This document shows positions 53,081 through 61,385 of a stretch of 64,000 nt of DNA, piece by piece. The stretch covers positions 434,001-498,000 of the forward strand of contig CBDHCC010000001.1 in the NCBI GenBank assembly GCA_965261015.1, in the 5' to 3' direction. The notes beneath the pieces were generated by a model that saw only the letters and a list, made by a program, of their open reading frames with translations, did not search any database and was not told the DNA's origin. The position numbers were made by a program, and so were the translations under genes. Position 1 is the first letter of the stretch. Each line of letters starts with the position of its first letter. The stretch is from CBDHCC01 sp965261015 (lineage in GTDB: Bacteria > Pseudomonadota > Alphaproteobacteria > Sphingomonadales > Sphingomonadaceae).

Positions 53081-53845
53081 ATGGGCGTGAGCGATAGAAC
53101 CTCCGCGAGCACCGGCAACCAATTACTGGACCGCCTCGGACCTTCGATCGTGGCCGATCTGGTGGCTCAGGCGGAGGCGGTCGACTATTCGGCCGGGCAG
53201 GTCGTGTCGCGCGCCGGCGACCCGGTTCCCGCCGTGCTGTTTCCCACCAGTCTCGTCATCTCCTTCGGGTCGGACCTGGGCGGCGACGGCCTGATCGGCC
53301 GGGAGGGCCTGGTCGGTTGGAGCGCGATGACCGGCTGCGCGCTGGCGTTCGACTCCACGGTAGCCGTGCTCGACGGGGGCCGCGCGCTCAGCCTGTCCGC
53401 CGGCGCCGTGAAGGCGGCGTGTCTGCGCGACCCCGCCTTCTTTCGCGTGCTGTTGCGCTTCGCCCAGACCGTCGCCGTGCAGATGAGCAGCACCATCGCC
53501 TCCTTGCGTTCGGACGATGTGGAGACCCGGCTGGCGCGCTGGCTGGTCATGCTCCACGACCGCCGACCCGGCGACGACCTGCCGATGACGCACGAGCGTC
53601 TGGCCGAGCTGCTGGGCGTGCGGCGCGCCAGCGTCACCGACACGCTGCACAAGCTCGAAGGCGAGCGGCTGGTGCGGGGAACCCGCGGCCACATCGCGAT
53701 CCTGGACCGCGAGGGATTGGTACGGGCCGCGGGCCGCACCTACGGCCCGGCGGAACGCGTGTATGACGAGCTGATGACGCTGGATGCCGCCGTCCGTCCG
53801 GAACCCTCCCTGTCGCAGAAACTGGGCCAGTTCGTCACGGCCTGA
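53081..53845 (+). CDS. Crp/Fnr-family transcriptional regulator
   Basis: A 254-residue regulator with an N-terminal cyclic-nucleotide-binding-like barrel (YSAGQVVSRAGDPVPAVLFPTSLVIS) and a C-terminal winged helix (ETRLARWLVMLHDR, MTHERLAELLGVRRASVTDTLHKLEGERLV). It has no Cys cluster for an FeS centre and the cAMP-binding residues of CRP are not evident, so the signal is unknown. AGGGAGGGAACAG precedes the ATG. It diverges from the ferritin-like operon with 116 bases between starts and may act on that promoter. Confidence 0.92.
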   Translation: MGVSDRTSASTGNQLLDRLGPSIVADLVAQAEAVDYSAGQVVSRAGDPVPAVLFPTSLVISFGSDLGGDGLIGREGLVGWSAMTGCALAFDSTVAVLDGGRALSLSAGAVKAACLRDPAFFRVLLRFAQTVAVQMSSTIASLRSDDVETRLARWLVMLHDRRPGDDLPMTHERLAELLGVRRASVTDTLHKLEGERLVRGTRGHIAILDREGLVRAAGRTYGPAERVYDELMTLDAAVRPEPSLSQKLGQFVTA

Positions 53846-53866
53846 GCGCGGCTCGGCTGCGGCCCA

Positions 53867-54616
53867 CTAGAGCAACTCTCCCTGCTTAGGGGCGTGAGAG
53901 GTCACCTCGGCGGTGCCTCTGCGCTCACGCTCCCGTTCGGCGGAAAAGCGCACGTCTTCGTTCCGGTCGCCCGCCAGCCGGACGAGCGTCTCGTCGGACA
54001 GCTCCGCGAAATCGGTGCCCTTCTCCGGCCCGTAGGGTACGCGCGGCAGCAGCCCCGGCTCGCGCTCCCAGGCGATCAGCCGCTCCGGCCCCGCCTCGTT
54101 CAGCTGATCGCGAAGGTGGTGCGCGGTGACGTAGGCGTCGGGAAAGGCGCGATGGACCGGCAGGCCGCGCTCCCGGTCCAGCCCCTCCGGTGTGCGCCAG
54201 TAACGCAGCACCTGGTTGGAAAAGGACGGGCTGCCCGGCCACAGGCGCAGCGCGGCCTTCCACGTGCAGATCCAGTCGGCGCCGCCCGTCAGTTCCGGGG
54301 TGCAGAAGCGCCGCTCGAAGCTCGCCCGGTGGGCGGCGAGCGCCAGCGGCCGGTCGGCGGGCTTCAGCACGGGTGGGGCGGCGTCCGCCCAGCGTGGCGC
54401 GCCCACCACGTCCGCGTCGATGATGTGGTGGATGGCCTGAGTCACCGCCGGGATGTCGCGCCCCGGATCGATGAGCGAATGTCCGTCCGCTCCCCCGACG
54501 CGCCACACACCGTCCGGACCCTCGACCACGTCCTGCCACCCGACCTCGCACACGGCATGGGCCGGTGGCCGGCTGCCCGTCGTCTCCAGGTCGACCACCC
54601 GGACGAAGCGGGTCAT
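53867..54616 (-). CDS. DnaQ-like 3'-5' exonuclease
   Basis: A 249-residue DEDDh exonuclease-fold protein. VRVVDLETTG carries the first Asp and Glu (D9, E11); the second motif is in AAHRASFERRF and the third is VHRAFPDAYVTAHHL with the catalytic His and Asp. The C-terminus is long and charged (DRNEDVRFSAERERERRG), with a TDFAELSDETLVRLA box also seen in DUF3820-like and DnaQ relatives. Related to epsilon-subunit type exonucleases but not in a polymerase operon; target unknown. ATG 54616 overlaps the fghA stop (ATGA). Confidence 0.88.
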   Translation of the reverse strand: MTRFVRVVDLETTGSRPPAHAVCEVGWQDVVEGPDGVWRVGGADGHSLIDPGRDIPAVTQAIHHIIDADVVGAPRWADAAPPVLKPADRPLALAAHRASFERRFCTPELTGGADWICTWKAALRLWPGSPSFSNQVLRYWRTPEGLDRERGLPVHRAFPDAYVTAHHLRDQLNEAGPERLIAWEREPGLLPRVPYGPEKGTDFAELSDETLVRLAGDRNEDVRFSAERERERRGTAEVTSHAPKQGELL

Positions 54617-55458
54617 CCCGCCCGCTCCCCAAGCCGCTCCGCGTGCCATCGCAGCTGATCGGCCAGCACGGTCGAGACGAAGTAATAGGAGTGGTCGTAC
54701 CCGGCGTGGCGACGATCGTCGAGCGGGATGCCGGCCGCCGCGCAGGCGGCGGCCAACCGGTTCGGCATCAGCTGTTCGTCCAGGAACGGGTCGGCGTCTC
54801 CCTGGTCTACGCGCAGCTCGGCCACCCGATGTCCGCTCTCGATCAGTCGACAGGCATCATGGGCGGCCCACGCCCCCTCGTCCTCGCCCAGATAGGCGGC
54901 GAAGGCGTTCCGACCCCAGGAGCAGTCGACGGGCGCGCAGATCGGCGCGATCGCCGACACCGACCGCCAGCGCTGGGGGTGGCGCAGCGCCAGGGTCAGT
55001 GCGCCGTGCCCTCCCATCGAGTGGCCGGTGACGCCCTGCCGGCCGGGATCGAGAGGGACCAGCCCCTCCACCACGCCGGGCAGCTCGCGCACGACATATT
55101 CTTCCATGCGGAACGAGGCCGCCCAGGGTGCCTGCGTCGCGTCGAGATAGAAGCCGGCGCCCTGACCCAGCGCCATGTCGTCGGCGTCCGGCACGTCCGG
55201 GCCGCGCGGCGAGGTGTCCGGCGCGATCACGACCATCCCCAGATCGGTCGCCGCGCGCCGGTATTCCCCTTTCTCCGTGACATTCGCGTGGCTGCAGGTG
55301 AGGCCCGACAGGAAGGTGACGGCCGGCCAGCCACCCGACGGAGCGTCGCCTGGCGGGACGAAGGCGGAAAGCGTCATCGGCGTGCCGGTGGCGGCGCTGT
55401 CGTGGCGCAGGACGTGCTGAGTGCCTCCGTGGCTGCGCTGGACCGACAGGGTGTCCAT
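54613..55458 (-). CDS. fghA: S-formylglutathione hydrolase
   Basis: A 281-residue alpha/beta-hydrolase of the esterase D family that frees formate and glutathione from S-formylglutathione, the product of the glutathione-dependent formaldehyde dehydrogenase encoded at 55956. LSGLTCSHANVTEKGEYRRAA, IAPDTSPRG, the nucleophile S147 in TGHSMGGHGAL and the C-terminal His in AGYDHSYYFVST are all conserved. ATG 55458 shares a base with the stop of the VOC gene. It completes a two-step formaldehyde detoxification route. Confidence 0.96.
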   Translation of the reverse strand: MDTLSVQRSHGGTQHVLRHDSAATGTPMTLSAFVPPGDAPSGGWPAVTFLSGLTCSHANVTEKGEYRRAATDLGMVVIAPDTSPRGPDVPDADDMALGQGAGFYLDATQAPWAASFRMEEYVVRELPGVVEGLVPLDPGRQGVTGHSMGGHGALTLALRHPQRWRSVSAIAPICAPVDCSWGRNAFAAYLGEDEGAWAAHDACRLIESGHRVAELRVDQGDADPFLDEQLMPNRLAAACAAAGIPLDDRRHAGYDHSYYFVSTVLADQLRWHAERLGERAG

Positions 55459-55832
55459 CAGCCGCGATGGATGGCGCACAATTTGTGGCCGTCCAGGTCG
55501 CGGACATAGCTGAGGTGCATCGGACCCATCGAGCTGTCGCGCAAGCCGGGCGGGTCCTCGATCGACGTGCCGCCGGCCGCCACGGCCGCGTCATGGAACG
55601 CGCGCACCTGCTCGGGCGAGTCGCAGCGAAAGCCCAGCGTGAAGCCGTTGGAGGCGGACGCCGGCTCCCCATCGATCGGAACGGTCAGCGCGAAGCTGCC
55701 GTGCTTCGACGCCCAGAACAGCCGCTGCTTGTCCTGGAACGCCGCGCCGTAGCCGACGGTTGGCAGGACAGCGTCGTAAAAGGCGCGCGCCGCTTCGAGG
55801 TCGTTGGTGCCGAGCATCACGTGGTTGATCAT
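55458..55832 (-). CDS. VOC-fold (glyoxalase/bleomycin resistance) protein
   Basis: A 124-residue single VOC-domain protein: INHVMLGTNDLEAARAFYDAVL at the N-terminus, FWASKHGSFALTVP, and the C-terminal metal-site-like MHLSYVRDLDGHKLCAIHRG. Small VOC proteins beside fghA and adhC are common in alphaproteobacteria. A role with glutathione adducts is plausible but unproven. ATG 55832 follows GGAGAGG. First gene of the minus-strand run VOC-fghA-exonuclease. Confidence 0.92.
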   Translation of the reverse strand: MINHVMLGTNDLEAARAFYDAVLPTVGYGAAFQDKQRLFWASKHGSFALTVPIDGEPASASNGFTLGFRCDSPEQVRAFHDAAVAAGGTSIEDPPGLRDSSMGPMHLSYVRDLDGHKLCAIHRG

Positions 55833-55955
55833 TGTGGCCTCTCCATTGGTCGCCGGCGACACTAACGCGCGCGGGGCGGCGGACAAGCGGCGCGGCGACG
55901 ATTGACAGCTGCGACCGCGGCGCGCCACCGCCGACCCGCCATCAGGAGAACGCCC

Positions 55956-57062
55956 GTGAAGACCCGCGCCGCCGTCGCCTTTACCCCGCGCCAGCCGCTG
56001 GAGATCGTGGAGGTGGATCTGGACGGTCCCAAAGCCGGCGAGGTGCTGGTCGAGATCATGGCGAGCGGTATATGCCACACCGACGCCTACACGCTTGGCG
56101 GGCTAGACTCCGAAGGGCGCTTTCCCTGCGTCCTGGGACATGAGGGCGCGGGCGTGGTGCGCGAACTGGGTGCTGGCGTCTCCAGCGTCGCGGTCGGCGA
56201 CCACGTCATCCCGCTCTACACGCCGGAATGTCGCGAGTGCCCGTCGTGCCTCAATCCCAAGACCAACCTGTGCACCGCCATCCGCGCCACACAGGGGCGC
56301 GGGGTCATGCCCGATGGGACCAGCCGGTTCTCGCTGAACGGAGAGCCGGTGTGGCATTATATGGGTTGTTCGACCTTCTCGAACTTTGTCGTGCTGCCGG
56401 CGATCGCCGTGGCGACGGTCGACCCGGCGGCCGCGTTCGACACCATCTGCTATGTGGGATGCGGGGTCACCACCGGCGTGGGCGCGGTCGTCAACACCGC
56501 GAAGGTGGAGGCGGGTGCGACGGTGGTCGTCTTCGGCTTAGGGGGCATCGGGCTGAACGTCGTCCAGGGTGCGCGGCTGGTCGGCGCGGGCCGGATCATC
56601 GGCGTGGATGTGAACGGAGACAAAGAGGCGTGGGGCCGCCGATTTGGAATGACCGATTTCGTCAACCCGCGCGAGGTGGGCGACGTGGTGGCGCACCTGA
56701 TCGAACGCACGGGCGGCGGCGCGGACTATTCGTTTGACTGCACTGGCCGAGTCGACGTGATGCGCCAGGCGCTGGAATGCTGCCATCGGGGCTGGGGCGA
56801 GAGCATCATCATCGGCGTGGCGGAGGCGGGGCAGGAGATCGCGACACGGCCGTTCCAGCTGGTGACCGGCCGGGTGTGGCGGGGCACCGCGTTCGGAGGT
56901 GCCAGGGGCCGCACAGACGTGCCGCGGATCGTCGACTGGGTGTTGGACGGCCGAATCGCGGTCGACCCGCTCATCACCCACCGGCTGGCGCTGGACGACA
57001 TCAACGAGGGCTTCGCTCTGATGGAGCGGGGTGAGGGTATCCGCAGTGTTGTCGTGTACTGA
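55956..57062 (+). CDS. adhC: S-(hydroxymethyl)glutathione dehydrogenase (class III ADH)
   Basis: A 368-residue zinc-dependent dehydrogenase that oxidises the glutathione adduct of formaldehyde (also acts as S-nitrosoglutathione reductase). Catalytic zinc ligands C40 and H62 (SGICHTDAY, LGHEGAG) with a third Cys in CYVGCGVTTG; structural zinc cysteines C92, C95, C98 and C106; NAD motif FGLGGIGLNVVQGA. Start is GTG 55956 with AGGAGA eight bases before. Divergent from VOC-fghA. Also called frmA or flhA. Confidence 0.96.
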   Translation: MKTRAAVAFTPRQPLEIVEVDLDGPKAGEVLVEIMASGICHTDAYTLGGLDSEGRFPCVLGHEGAGVVRELGAGVSSVAVGDHVIPLYTPECRECPSCLNPKTNLCTAIRATQGRGVMPDGTSRFSLNGEPVWHYMGCSTFSNFVVLPAIAVATVDPAAAFDTICYVGCGVTTGVGAVVNTAKVEAGATVVVFGLGGIGLNVVQGARLVGAGRIIGVDVNGDKEAWGRRFGMTDFVNPREVGDVVAHLIERTGGGADYSFDCTGRVDVMRQALECCHRGWGESIIIGVAEAGQEIATRPFQLVTGRVWRGTAFGGARGRTDVPRIVDWVLDGRIAVDPLITHRLALDDINEGFALMERGEGIRSVVVY

Positions 57063-57071
57063 TCGCGTCAG

Positions 57072-57101
57072 AAAAGCCTCGCCGAATCGGTTCGGCGAGG
57101 C
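57072..57101. terminator. Hairpin downstream of adhC
   Basis: GCCTCGCCGAA and TTCGGCGAGGC form a perfect 11-bp stem with loop TCGG, 14 bases after the adhC stop. On the plus strand no T-run follows; on the minus strand four T follow. It may serve adhC as a Rho-assisted or stability hairpin and back up the minus-strand terminator next to it. Confidence 0.6.
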
Positions 57102-57112
57102 GCGGACATTCC

Positions 57113-57140
57113 AAAAAAAAGGCCCCGATTACGAGGCCTT
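57113..57140 (-). terminator. Rho-independent terminator of small ORF / EAL gene
   Basis: On the minus strand AAGGCCTCG TAAT CGGGGCCTT folds into a 9-bp stem (one U-G pair) with a tetraloop, followed by a further run of six T (eight in all). It starts 11 bases after the stop of the small ORF at 57151. Confidence 0.88.
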
Positions 57141-57150
57141 GCGTATCAGT

Positions 57151-57225
57151 TTAGCGTGCGACGGACCCGAGAAACCAGTCCCACATGCCACGACCGGTGG
57201 TCGGGCGTTTGGTCGTCTTTGTCAT
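57151..57225 (-). CDS. Small basic-amphipathic protein, 24 residues
   Basis: A short frame that starts ATG at 57225, seven bases after AAGGGA, and ends TAA at 57151 just before a strong terminator. The peptide begins MTKTTKRP, is Lys/Arg/Thr-rich for about 12 residues and ends GMWDWFLGSVAR, a tryptophan-rich hydrophobic patch. Two upstream in-frame ATG codons (33 and 44 residues) lack a ribosome binding site. I know no family. Evidence for expression is the site, the terminator and the lower GC of this stretch; the peptide could associate with the membrane. It lies downstream of the EAL gene on the same strand. Confidence 0.55.
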   Translation of the reverse strand: MTKTTKRPTTGRGMWDWFLGSVAR

Positions 57226-57267
57226 AAGAAGATCCCTTGTTGCTTGCGCCATGGTGGCCAACGCAGC

Positions 57268-57292
57268 GTTAACCTTACCAGACATGGTTAAC
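57268..57292. promoter_or_regulatory. Inverted GTTAACC repeat (CtrA-like half-sites)
   Basis: GTTAACC (57268-57274) and GGTTAAC (57286-57292) form a 7-bp inverted repeat with an 11-base spacer, upstream of the small ORF. TTAACC/TTAACCAT resembles CtrA half-sites of alphaproteobacteria, though the classical TTAA-N7-TTAA spacing is absent. TTAA is rare in this GC-rich window. Confidence 0.35.
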
Positions 57293-57304
57293 AAGGGATA
57301 AGTT

Positions 57305-59623
57305 TTAGCTTTGGTTCCACTTCACCGATGAGTAACGCGCTTCGCTGCCGCTGCGGAACAGCGCCTGGAACCGGTCGATGGATTGCGGACGACCGATCGC
57401 GAACCCTTGCGCGACGTCGCAGCCCAGCTGACCCAACAGGCGCAGCGTCGCCAAATCCTCGACCCCTTCCGCCACCACGCAGCGGCCGAGCGCGTGCACC
57501 ATGTCGATGGTGCCGCGCACGATCGCGGTGTTGACGGCGCTGTCCGTCAGGCCGGTGACGAACACCTGGTCGATCTTCACTTCGTCGGACGGCACTGTTT
57601 TCAGGTAAAGCAGGTTGGACGCGCCCGTGCCGTAATCGTCGATGGACACGCGGCAGCCCGATGCCCGCAACCGGTGCAGGTTGGCCATCACCGCGGGATT
57701 TTCGGCCAAGGGCACGGTTTCCGTCAGCTCCAGCGTGAGGAGGTCCGGGCGCAGCTTGTGCCGGAACAGCGTCGCCATCAGCCGATCGTGAAGGTCCTGG
57801 CGACCCAGCATGACCGCCGAAAGATTGATAGCGACGTGGAACGGGGGTCCGCCGGTGTTCAGCAGCGCGGCGCTGGCGACCGCGTGATCGGCGACCGCCC
57901 AGGTGAGCGCGTCGATGCGGCCGTCTCGCTCGGCGTGCGCGATGAACTCGGCGGGCGAGATGTTCCCGCGTGTGGGGTGTGTCCAGCGCACCAGCGCCTC
58001 CGCCCCCGTCACCCGACCCGATGCGAGATCGAGCTTCGCCTGATACGCCACCCAGATTTCCTGATTCTGGAGTGCCCGATCGATGGCGGTGTGCAGGGAG
58101 GTGGTCCAGCTGGCCCGTTCCAACCGTTCGCTGTCGAAAGAATGGGCGACCTGCCCGCTGGCCTCCGCTTCCGCCGCCGCGTTCGACGCCGAGGCGAGGC
58201 GCAGGGCGGGTTCCTGGTCGCTGTTCACGTCAACGCCGAACGCCAGCTCGACGTCGATCGAATGGCCGTCCAGCGCGATCGGAGTGGCGAACATCGCCTT
58301 CAACCCGGTGAGGTGCGACTCGATGCTGGCAAAGCTTTGCGCTCGGCCGTGCCAGGCGAAATGGCCGTTCTCGTCGTGGTACAGGACCAGATCGTCGTTG
58401 CCGGTCTTCAGCCGGTGGACCATCGCGCACGCGAACTCGCCATGGAGTCGGGCCGGCAGCGCCGTCAGGATTTCGTCGACCCGGGCCACCCGCGCGACCA
58501 CGACGGCGCTGTCCGGCGGGGCGACCGCGGCGCGGAAGCCCGCCATGTTGGGCAGGTTCGACCGTGCGTTCGTCTGTTCCACGCGGAGCTTGCGCGCGCG
58601 CCAGCTCGTGATCCACGTGACCGTGGCGAGTGCCACCAGGGCGGGGCCGGCGTCCAGATTGACCTGGAACAGGCTGGCGACCACGCCCGCGGCGGGCAGT
58701 GCCGCGAAACCCACCGCACGCAGGGCCGTCGCCCGGCGGCGCGACGGGCGACAGCGCCCGATCAGCCAGTGGCCTGCGCCGACCAGCAGCAGCAGAGGCC
58801 AGCCGCCAAGGTCCGCCGGTCGCCCGCGAAGCAGCGTTTCGGCCGCCAGCACATGGGCGTCGGTCTGTGGGCTGACGCCCAATCCAGGCAGGCGAATATT
58901 GTCGCTGGCCGCACTCGAAGCCGCAAGGATCACGACCTTTCCGGCGAGAGCGGTGCGGCGAACAGTTCCCGCAAGCAGCTGGTCGGCGTCGATGGTCGGG
59001 ACAGTGCTCATCCGTATGCTGAGGTCGATCAGGAAGGTGCGCTCCGGGGATCCCGCTTGGTCGGCCATGAGAGACGCGAAGGTCGGAACCGTCCGACCAT
59101 CGGCTCGATTGGCGAAGCTCATTCGCTCGGCGTAGCCGAATGGGCTGATCCAGATGGTTGTGCTGCCGACGCGCGCGTCGCGCAGAAAGGGCGACGCCGG
59201 CAGTTCGACGCCCATTCTGTCCGATGCTCGCAAGGTGGTGAACTTCGCGGCGAGCACGGGTTCTCTGCCGTAGCGGCCGAGTGCCTCGGCCAAGGCAGCG
59301 TCGGCAGCTGGTGTGCTTGTCGTGAAATACTGCTGTTCTACAAATACTTCGCTGGGCTGATAGCCGCGCAGCGCGTCGAGAAGCCGAGCATCGCGGCGGC
59401 GTTCCACATCCGCGGAAAGCGGCGCGTTTCCGGTGTGCTCAACGACCACGATCTGGCCGGACGCGGCCCTGGCCAGAAGCGCAAAGCGCGCCTGCCGCAG
59501 GAGCATGTCGACGGGAACCGGTTCCACCAGCGCGAACACCGATCCCACCAGAAGCGCGACCGCCAGCGGCCCCAACGTCGCCTGACGACGGATCCAATTC
59601 CAGAGGGGAGCGCGGCCCGACAT
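57305..59623 (-). CDS. CHASE2 - degenerate GGDEF - EAL cyclic-di-GMP phosphodiesterase
   Basis: A 772-residue membrane sensor. Residues 15-35 form a first helix; a periplasmic CHASE2-like domain follows (VDMLLRQARFALL, PQTDAHVLAAETLL), then two or three helices near 275-345, a GGDEF-like domain without a GGDEF motif, and a C-terminal EAL domain. The EAL domain keeps the metal and catalytic residues: GAEALVRW, INLSA, LELTETV, IDDYGTGASNL, VKIDQVFV, VAEGVED and QGFAIGRP, so it should hydrolyse c-di-GMP. It probably responds to an envelope signal and affects polysaccharide or motility. ATG 59623; a GGTTAACC palindrome lies 35 bases upstream. Confidence 0.93.
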   Translation of the reverse strand: MSGRAPLWNWIRRQATLGPLAVALLVGSVFALVEPVPVDMLLRQARFALLARAASGQIVVVEHTGNAPLSADVERRRDARLLDALRGYQPSEVFVEQQYFTTSTPAADAALAEALGRYGREPVLAAKFTTLRASDRMGVELPASPFLRDARVGSTTIWISPFGYAERMSFANRADGRTVPTFASLMADQAGSPERTFLIDLSIRMSTVPTIDADQLLAGTVRRTALAGKVVILAASSAASDNIRLPGLGVSPQTDAHVLAAETLLRGRPADLGGWPLLLLVGAGHWLIGRCRPSRRRATALRAVGFAALPAAGVVASLFQVNLDAGPALVALATVTWITSWRARKLRVEQTNARSNLPNMAGFRAAVAPPDSAVVVARVARVDEILTALPARLHGEFACAMVHRLKTGNDDLVLYHDENGHFAWHGRAQSFASIESHLTGLKAMFATPIALDGHSIDVELAFGVDVNSDQEPALRLASASNAAAEAEASGQVAHSFDSERLERASWTTSLHTAIDRALQNQEIWVAYQAKLDLASGRVTGAEALVRWTHPTRGNISPAEFIAHAERDGRIDALTWAVADHAVASAALLNTGGPPFHVAINLSAVMLGRQDLHDRLMATLFRHKLRPDLLTLELTETVPLAENPAVMANLHRLRASGCRVSIDDYGTGASNLLYLKTVPSDEVKIDQVFVTGLTDSAVNTAIVRGTIDMVHALGRCVVAEGVEDLATLRLLGQLGCDVAQGFAIGRPQSIDRFQALFRSGSEARYSSVKWNQS

Positions 59624-59657
59624 GACTTACCGCGCTAGGTCGACAGTCTTTGCGCAA

Positions 59658-59665
59658 GGTTAACC
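59658..59665. promoter_or_regulatory. GGTTAACC palindrome upstream of EAL gene
   Basis: An 8-base palindrome that contains TTAAC on both strands, 35 bases before the EAL start codon. Together with the inverted GTTAACC repeat beyond the gene it suggests cell-cycle (CtrA-like) control. Short and therefore weak as evidence on its own. Confidence 0.3.
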
Positions 59666-59703
59666 AACCCATCGCAATGGCGGCACCGGGGCCGCCGACC
59701 CCC

Positions 59704-61284
59704 TCAGGTCACCAGCGCCGCCAGTGTCGCCAGTCGATCCGCCTCCGCCGCCGGTTTGTCGTGCCGGATGCGGTGGATGCGCGGAAAGCGCATCGCCACC
59801 CCGGATTTGTGGCGCTTCGATCGATGAATGGAATCGAACGCGATTTCGAGCACCAGCTCCTTTTTCACCTCGCGCACCGGACCGAACCGCTTGGTCGTGT
59901 TGTGCCGCACGAATCGGTCCAGCCACTTCAGTTCGTCGTCGGTGATCCCGCTATAGGCCTTGCCGACGGGCGTCAGCTCGCCGTCGTCCGTCCAGCACCC
60001 AAAGGTGTAATCGGAGTAAAAGGACGAGCGTCGACCCGATCCGCGTTGCGCGTACATCATCACGCAATCGGCCGTCAGGGGATCGCGCTTCCATTTGTAC
60101 CACAGCCCCGCGCGCCGACCGTTCACATAGGCGCTGTCGCGACGCTTGAGCATCATGCCCTCGATCGCGGCATCGCGCGCGCCCTCGCGGATGCGGCCCA
60201 GCGCCTCGAAATCGACGGCGTCGATGACGGTGGAGAGGTCGAACCGGTCCGGCGGCAGGGTCGGCACGATCGCCTCCAACCGCGCCCGCCGGGCCGTCCA
60301 GGGGCTGGCACGCAGGTCCTCGGTCCCGTCGACGAGCACGTCATATAGCCGCACAAAGGCCGGCGCCTCCTCCAGCATCGCCTTCGTCACCGTCTTGCGG
60401 CCGAGACGCTGCTGCAGCGCGTTGAACGACGCCGCGCCGCCCTCCTCTCCGCCCTGGATCTCGCCGCGCACCATCAGTTCGCCGTCGAGCGCGCCCGGCC
60501 GGGCATAGGCGGCCGCCACGTCGGGGAAAGCGGCGGTGATGTCGTCGCCCGTCCGGCTGTAGAGGCGCGTCTCGCCGTCGACATGGACCAGCTGGACGCG
60601 GATGCCGTCCCACTTCCATTCGGCGACATAGTCGGCCAGGTCGACGACCGTGTCCTCCAGCGGGTGGGCCAGCATGAAGGGGCGGAACACGGGCAGGTGG
60701 TCGGCCGAAGGCTCCGGCCCCCGCCCCTCCAGCCAGTCGAACAGTTCGCGATAGGGTGGCCGCAACACGTGCCACAGCTCCTCGATCCGATCGAGGTCGG
60801 TGTCGAACGCCTGGGCCAGCGCGGTGCGCGCCAGCCGCGCCGACACCCCGATCCGCATGGCGCCGGTGGCCAGCTTCAACAGCGCGAAGCGACCCTGTTC
60901 GTCCAGCCGGTCCATCAGCTCCGCGAGCGCCAGCGGGGCGGTGCGTCGGTCGAGCGCCTCCAGCGCACCGACGACCTGGGCCAGGCTCAGCTCCTCCGGC
61001 GCGTCGGCCGGGCGGTCGGGCCAGATCAGGGCGGCGGTCTCCGCCGTGTCGCCGACGAAGTCCCGGCTGAGCGCGAACAGCACCGGATCGACCCGGTCCA
61101 TCGCCATCGTGCGGATGGTGTTCGCCTTGACCGCCGGGAAGTCCAGCTCGCCCGTCAGCGCCGCCATCGCCAGCCCGCGATCGGGATCGGGCGTGGCGCG
61201 CAGATAGCCGGCGAGCAGGGCCAGCTTGCCATTGCGCGACCGCGTGTAGATCAGCCGATCGATCAGGGTGGCGAAGCGGCGCAT
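59704..61284 (-). CDS. ATP-dependent DNA ligase (cisplatin damage response type)
   Basis: A 526-residue ligase with an N-terminal DNA-binding helical domain (FATLIDRLIYTRSRNGKLALLAGYL), the adenylation domain with nucleophile K224 in VAEWKWDGIRVQ, GELMVRG, LYDVLV, GMMLKRRDS and WYKWKRDPLTADCVMMYAQ, then the OB-fold. This matches the alphaproteobacterial ligase usually found with a metallo-beta-lactamase-fold exonuclease and a DEXH helicase in a DNA repair set; those partners are not in the window, so they must lie elsewhere or be absent. Start is ATG 61284; upstream in-frame Met codons are in the divergent promoter region with mtnP. Confidence 0.93.
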   Translation of the reverse strand: MRRFATLIDRLIYTRSRNGKLALLAGYLRATPDPDRGLAMAALTGELDFPAVKANTIRTMAMDRVDPVLFALSRDFVGDTAETAALIWPDRPADAPEELSLAQVVGALEALDRRTAPLALAELMDRLDEQGRFALLKLATGAMRIGVSARLARTALAQAFDTDLDRIEELWHVLRPPYRELFDWLEGRGPEPSADHLPVFRPFMLAHPLEDTVVDLADYVAEWKWDGIRVQLVHVDGETRLYSRTGDDITAAFPDVAAAYARPGALDGELMVRGEIQGGEEGGAASFNALQQRLGRKTVTKAMLEEAPAFVRLYDVLVDGTEDLRASPWTARRARLEAIVPTLPPDRFDLSTVIDAVDFEALGRIREGARDAAIEGMMLKRRDSAYVNGRRAGLWYKWKRDPLTADCVMMYAQRGSGRRSSFYSDYTFGCWTDDGELTPVGKAYSGITDDELKWLDRFVRHNTTKRFGPVREVKKELVLEIAFDSIHRSKRHKSGVAMRFPRIHRIRHDKPAAEADRLATLAALVT

Positions 61285-61385
61285 CGCAGCCCTTGTGCCC
61301 AATCGCGGCCCTGCCGTCATCCCCGGGCGCTGGCGGGGCACGCGCGGGCGCGGTAGGGTGGAACGCTCGAAGGGGGAGGTGTGGC

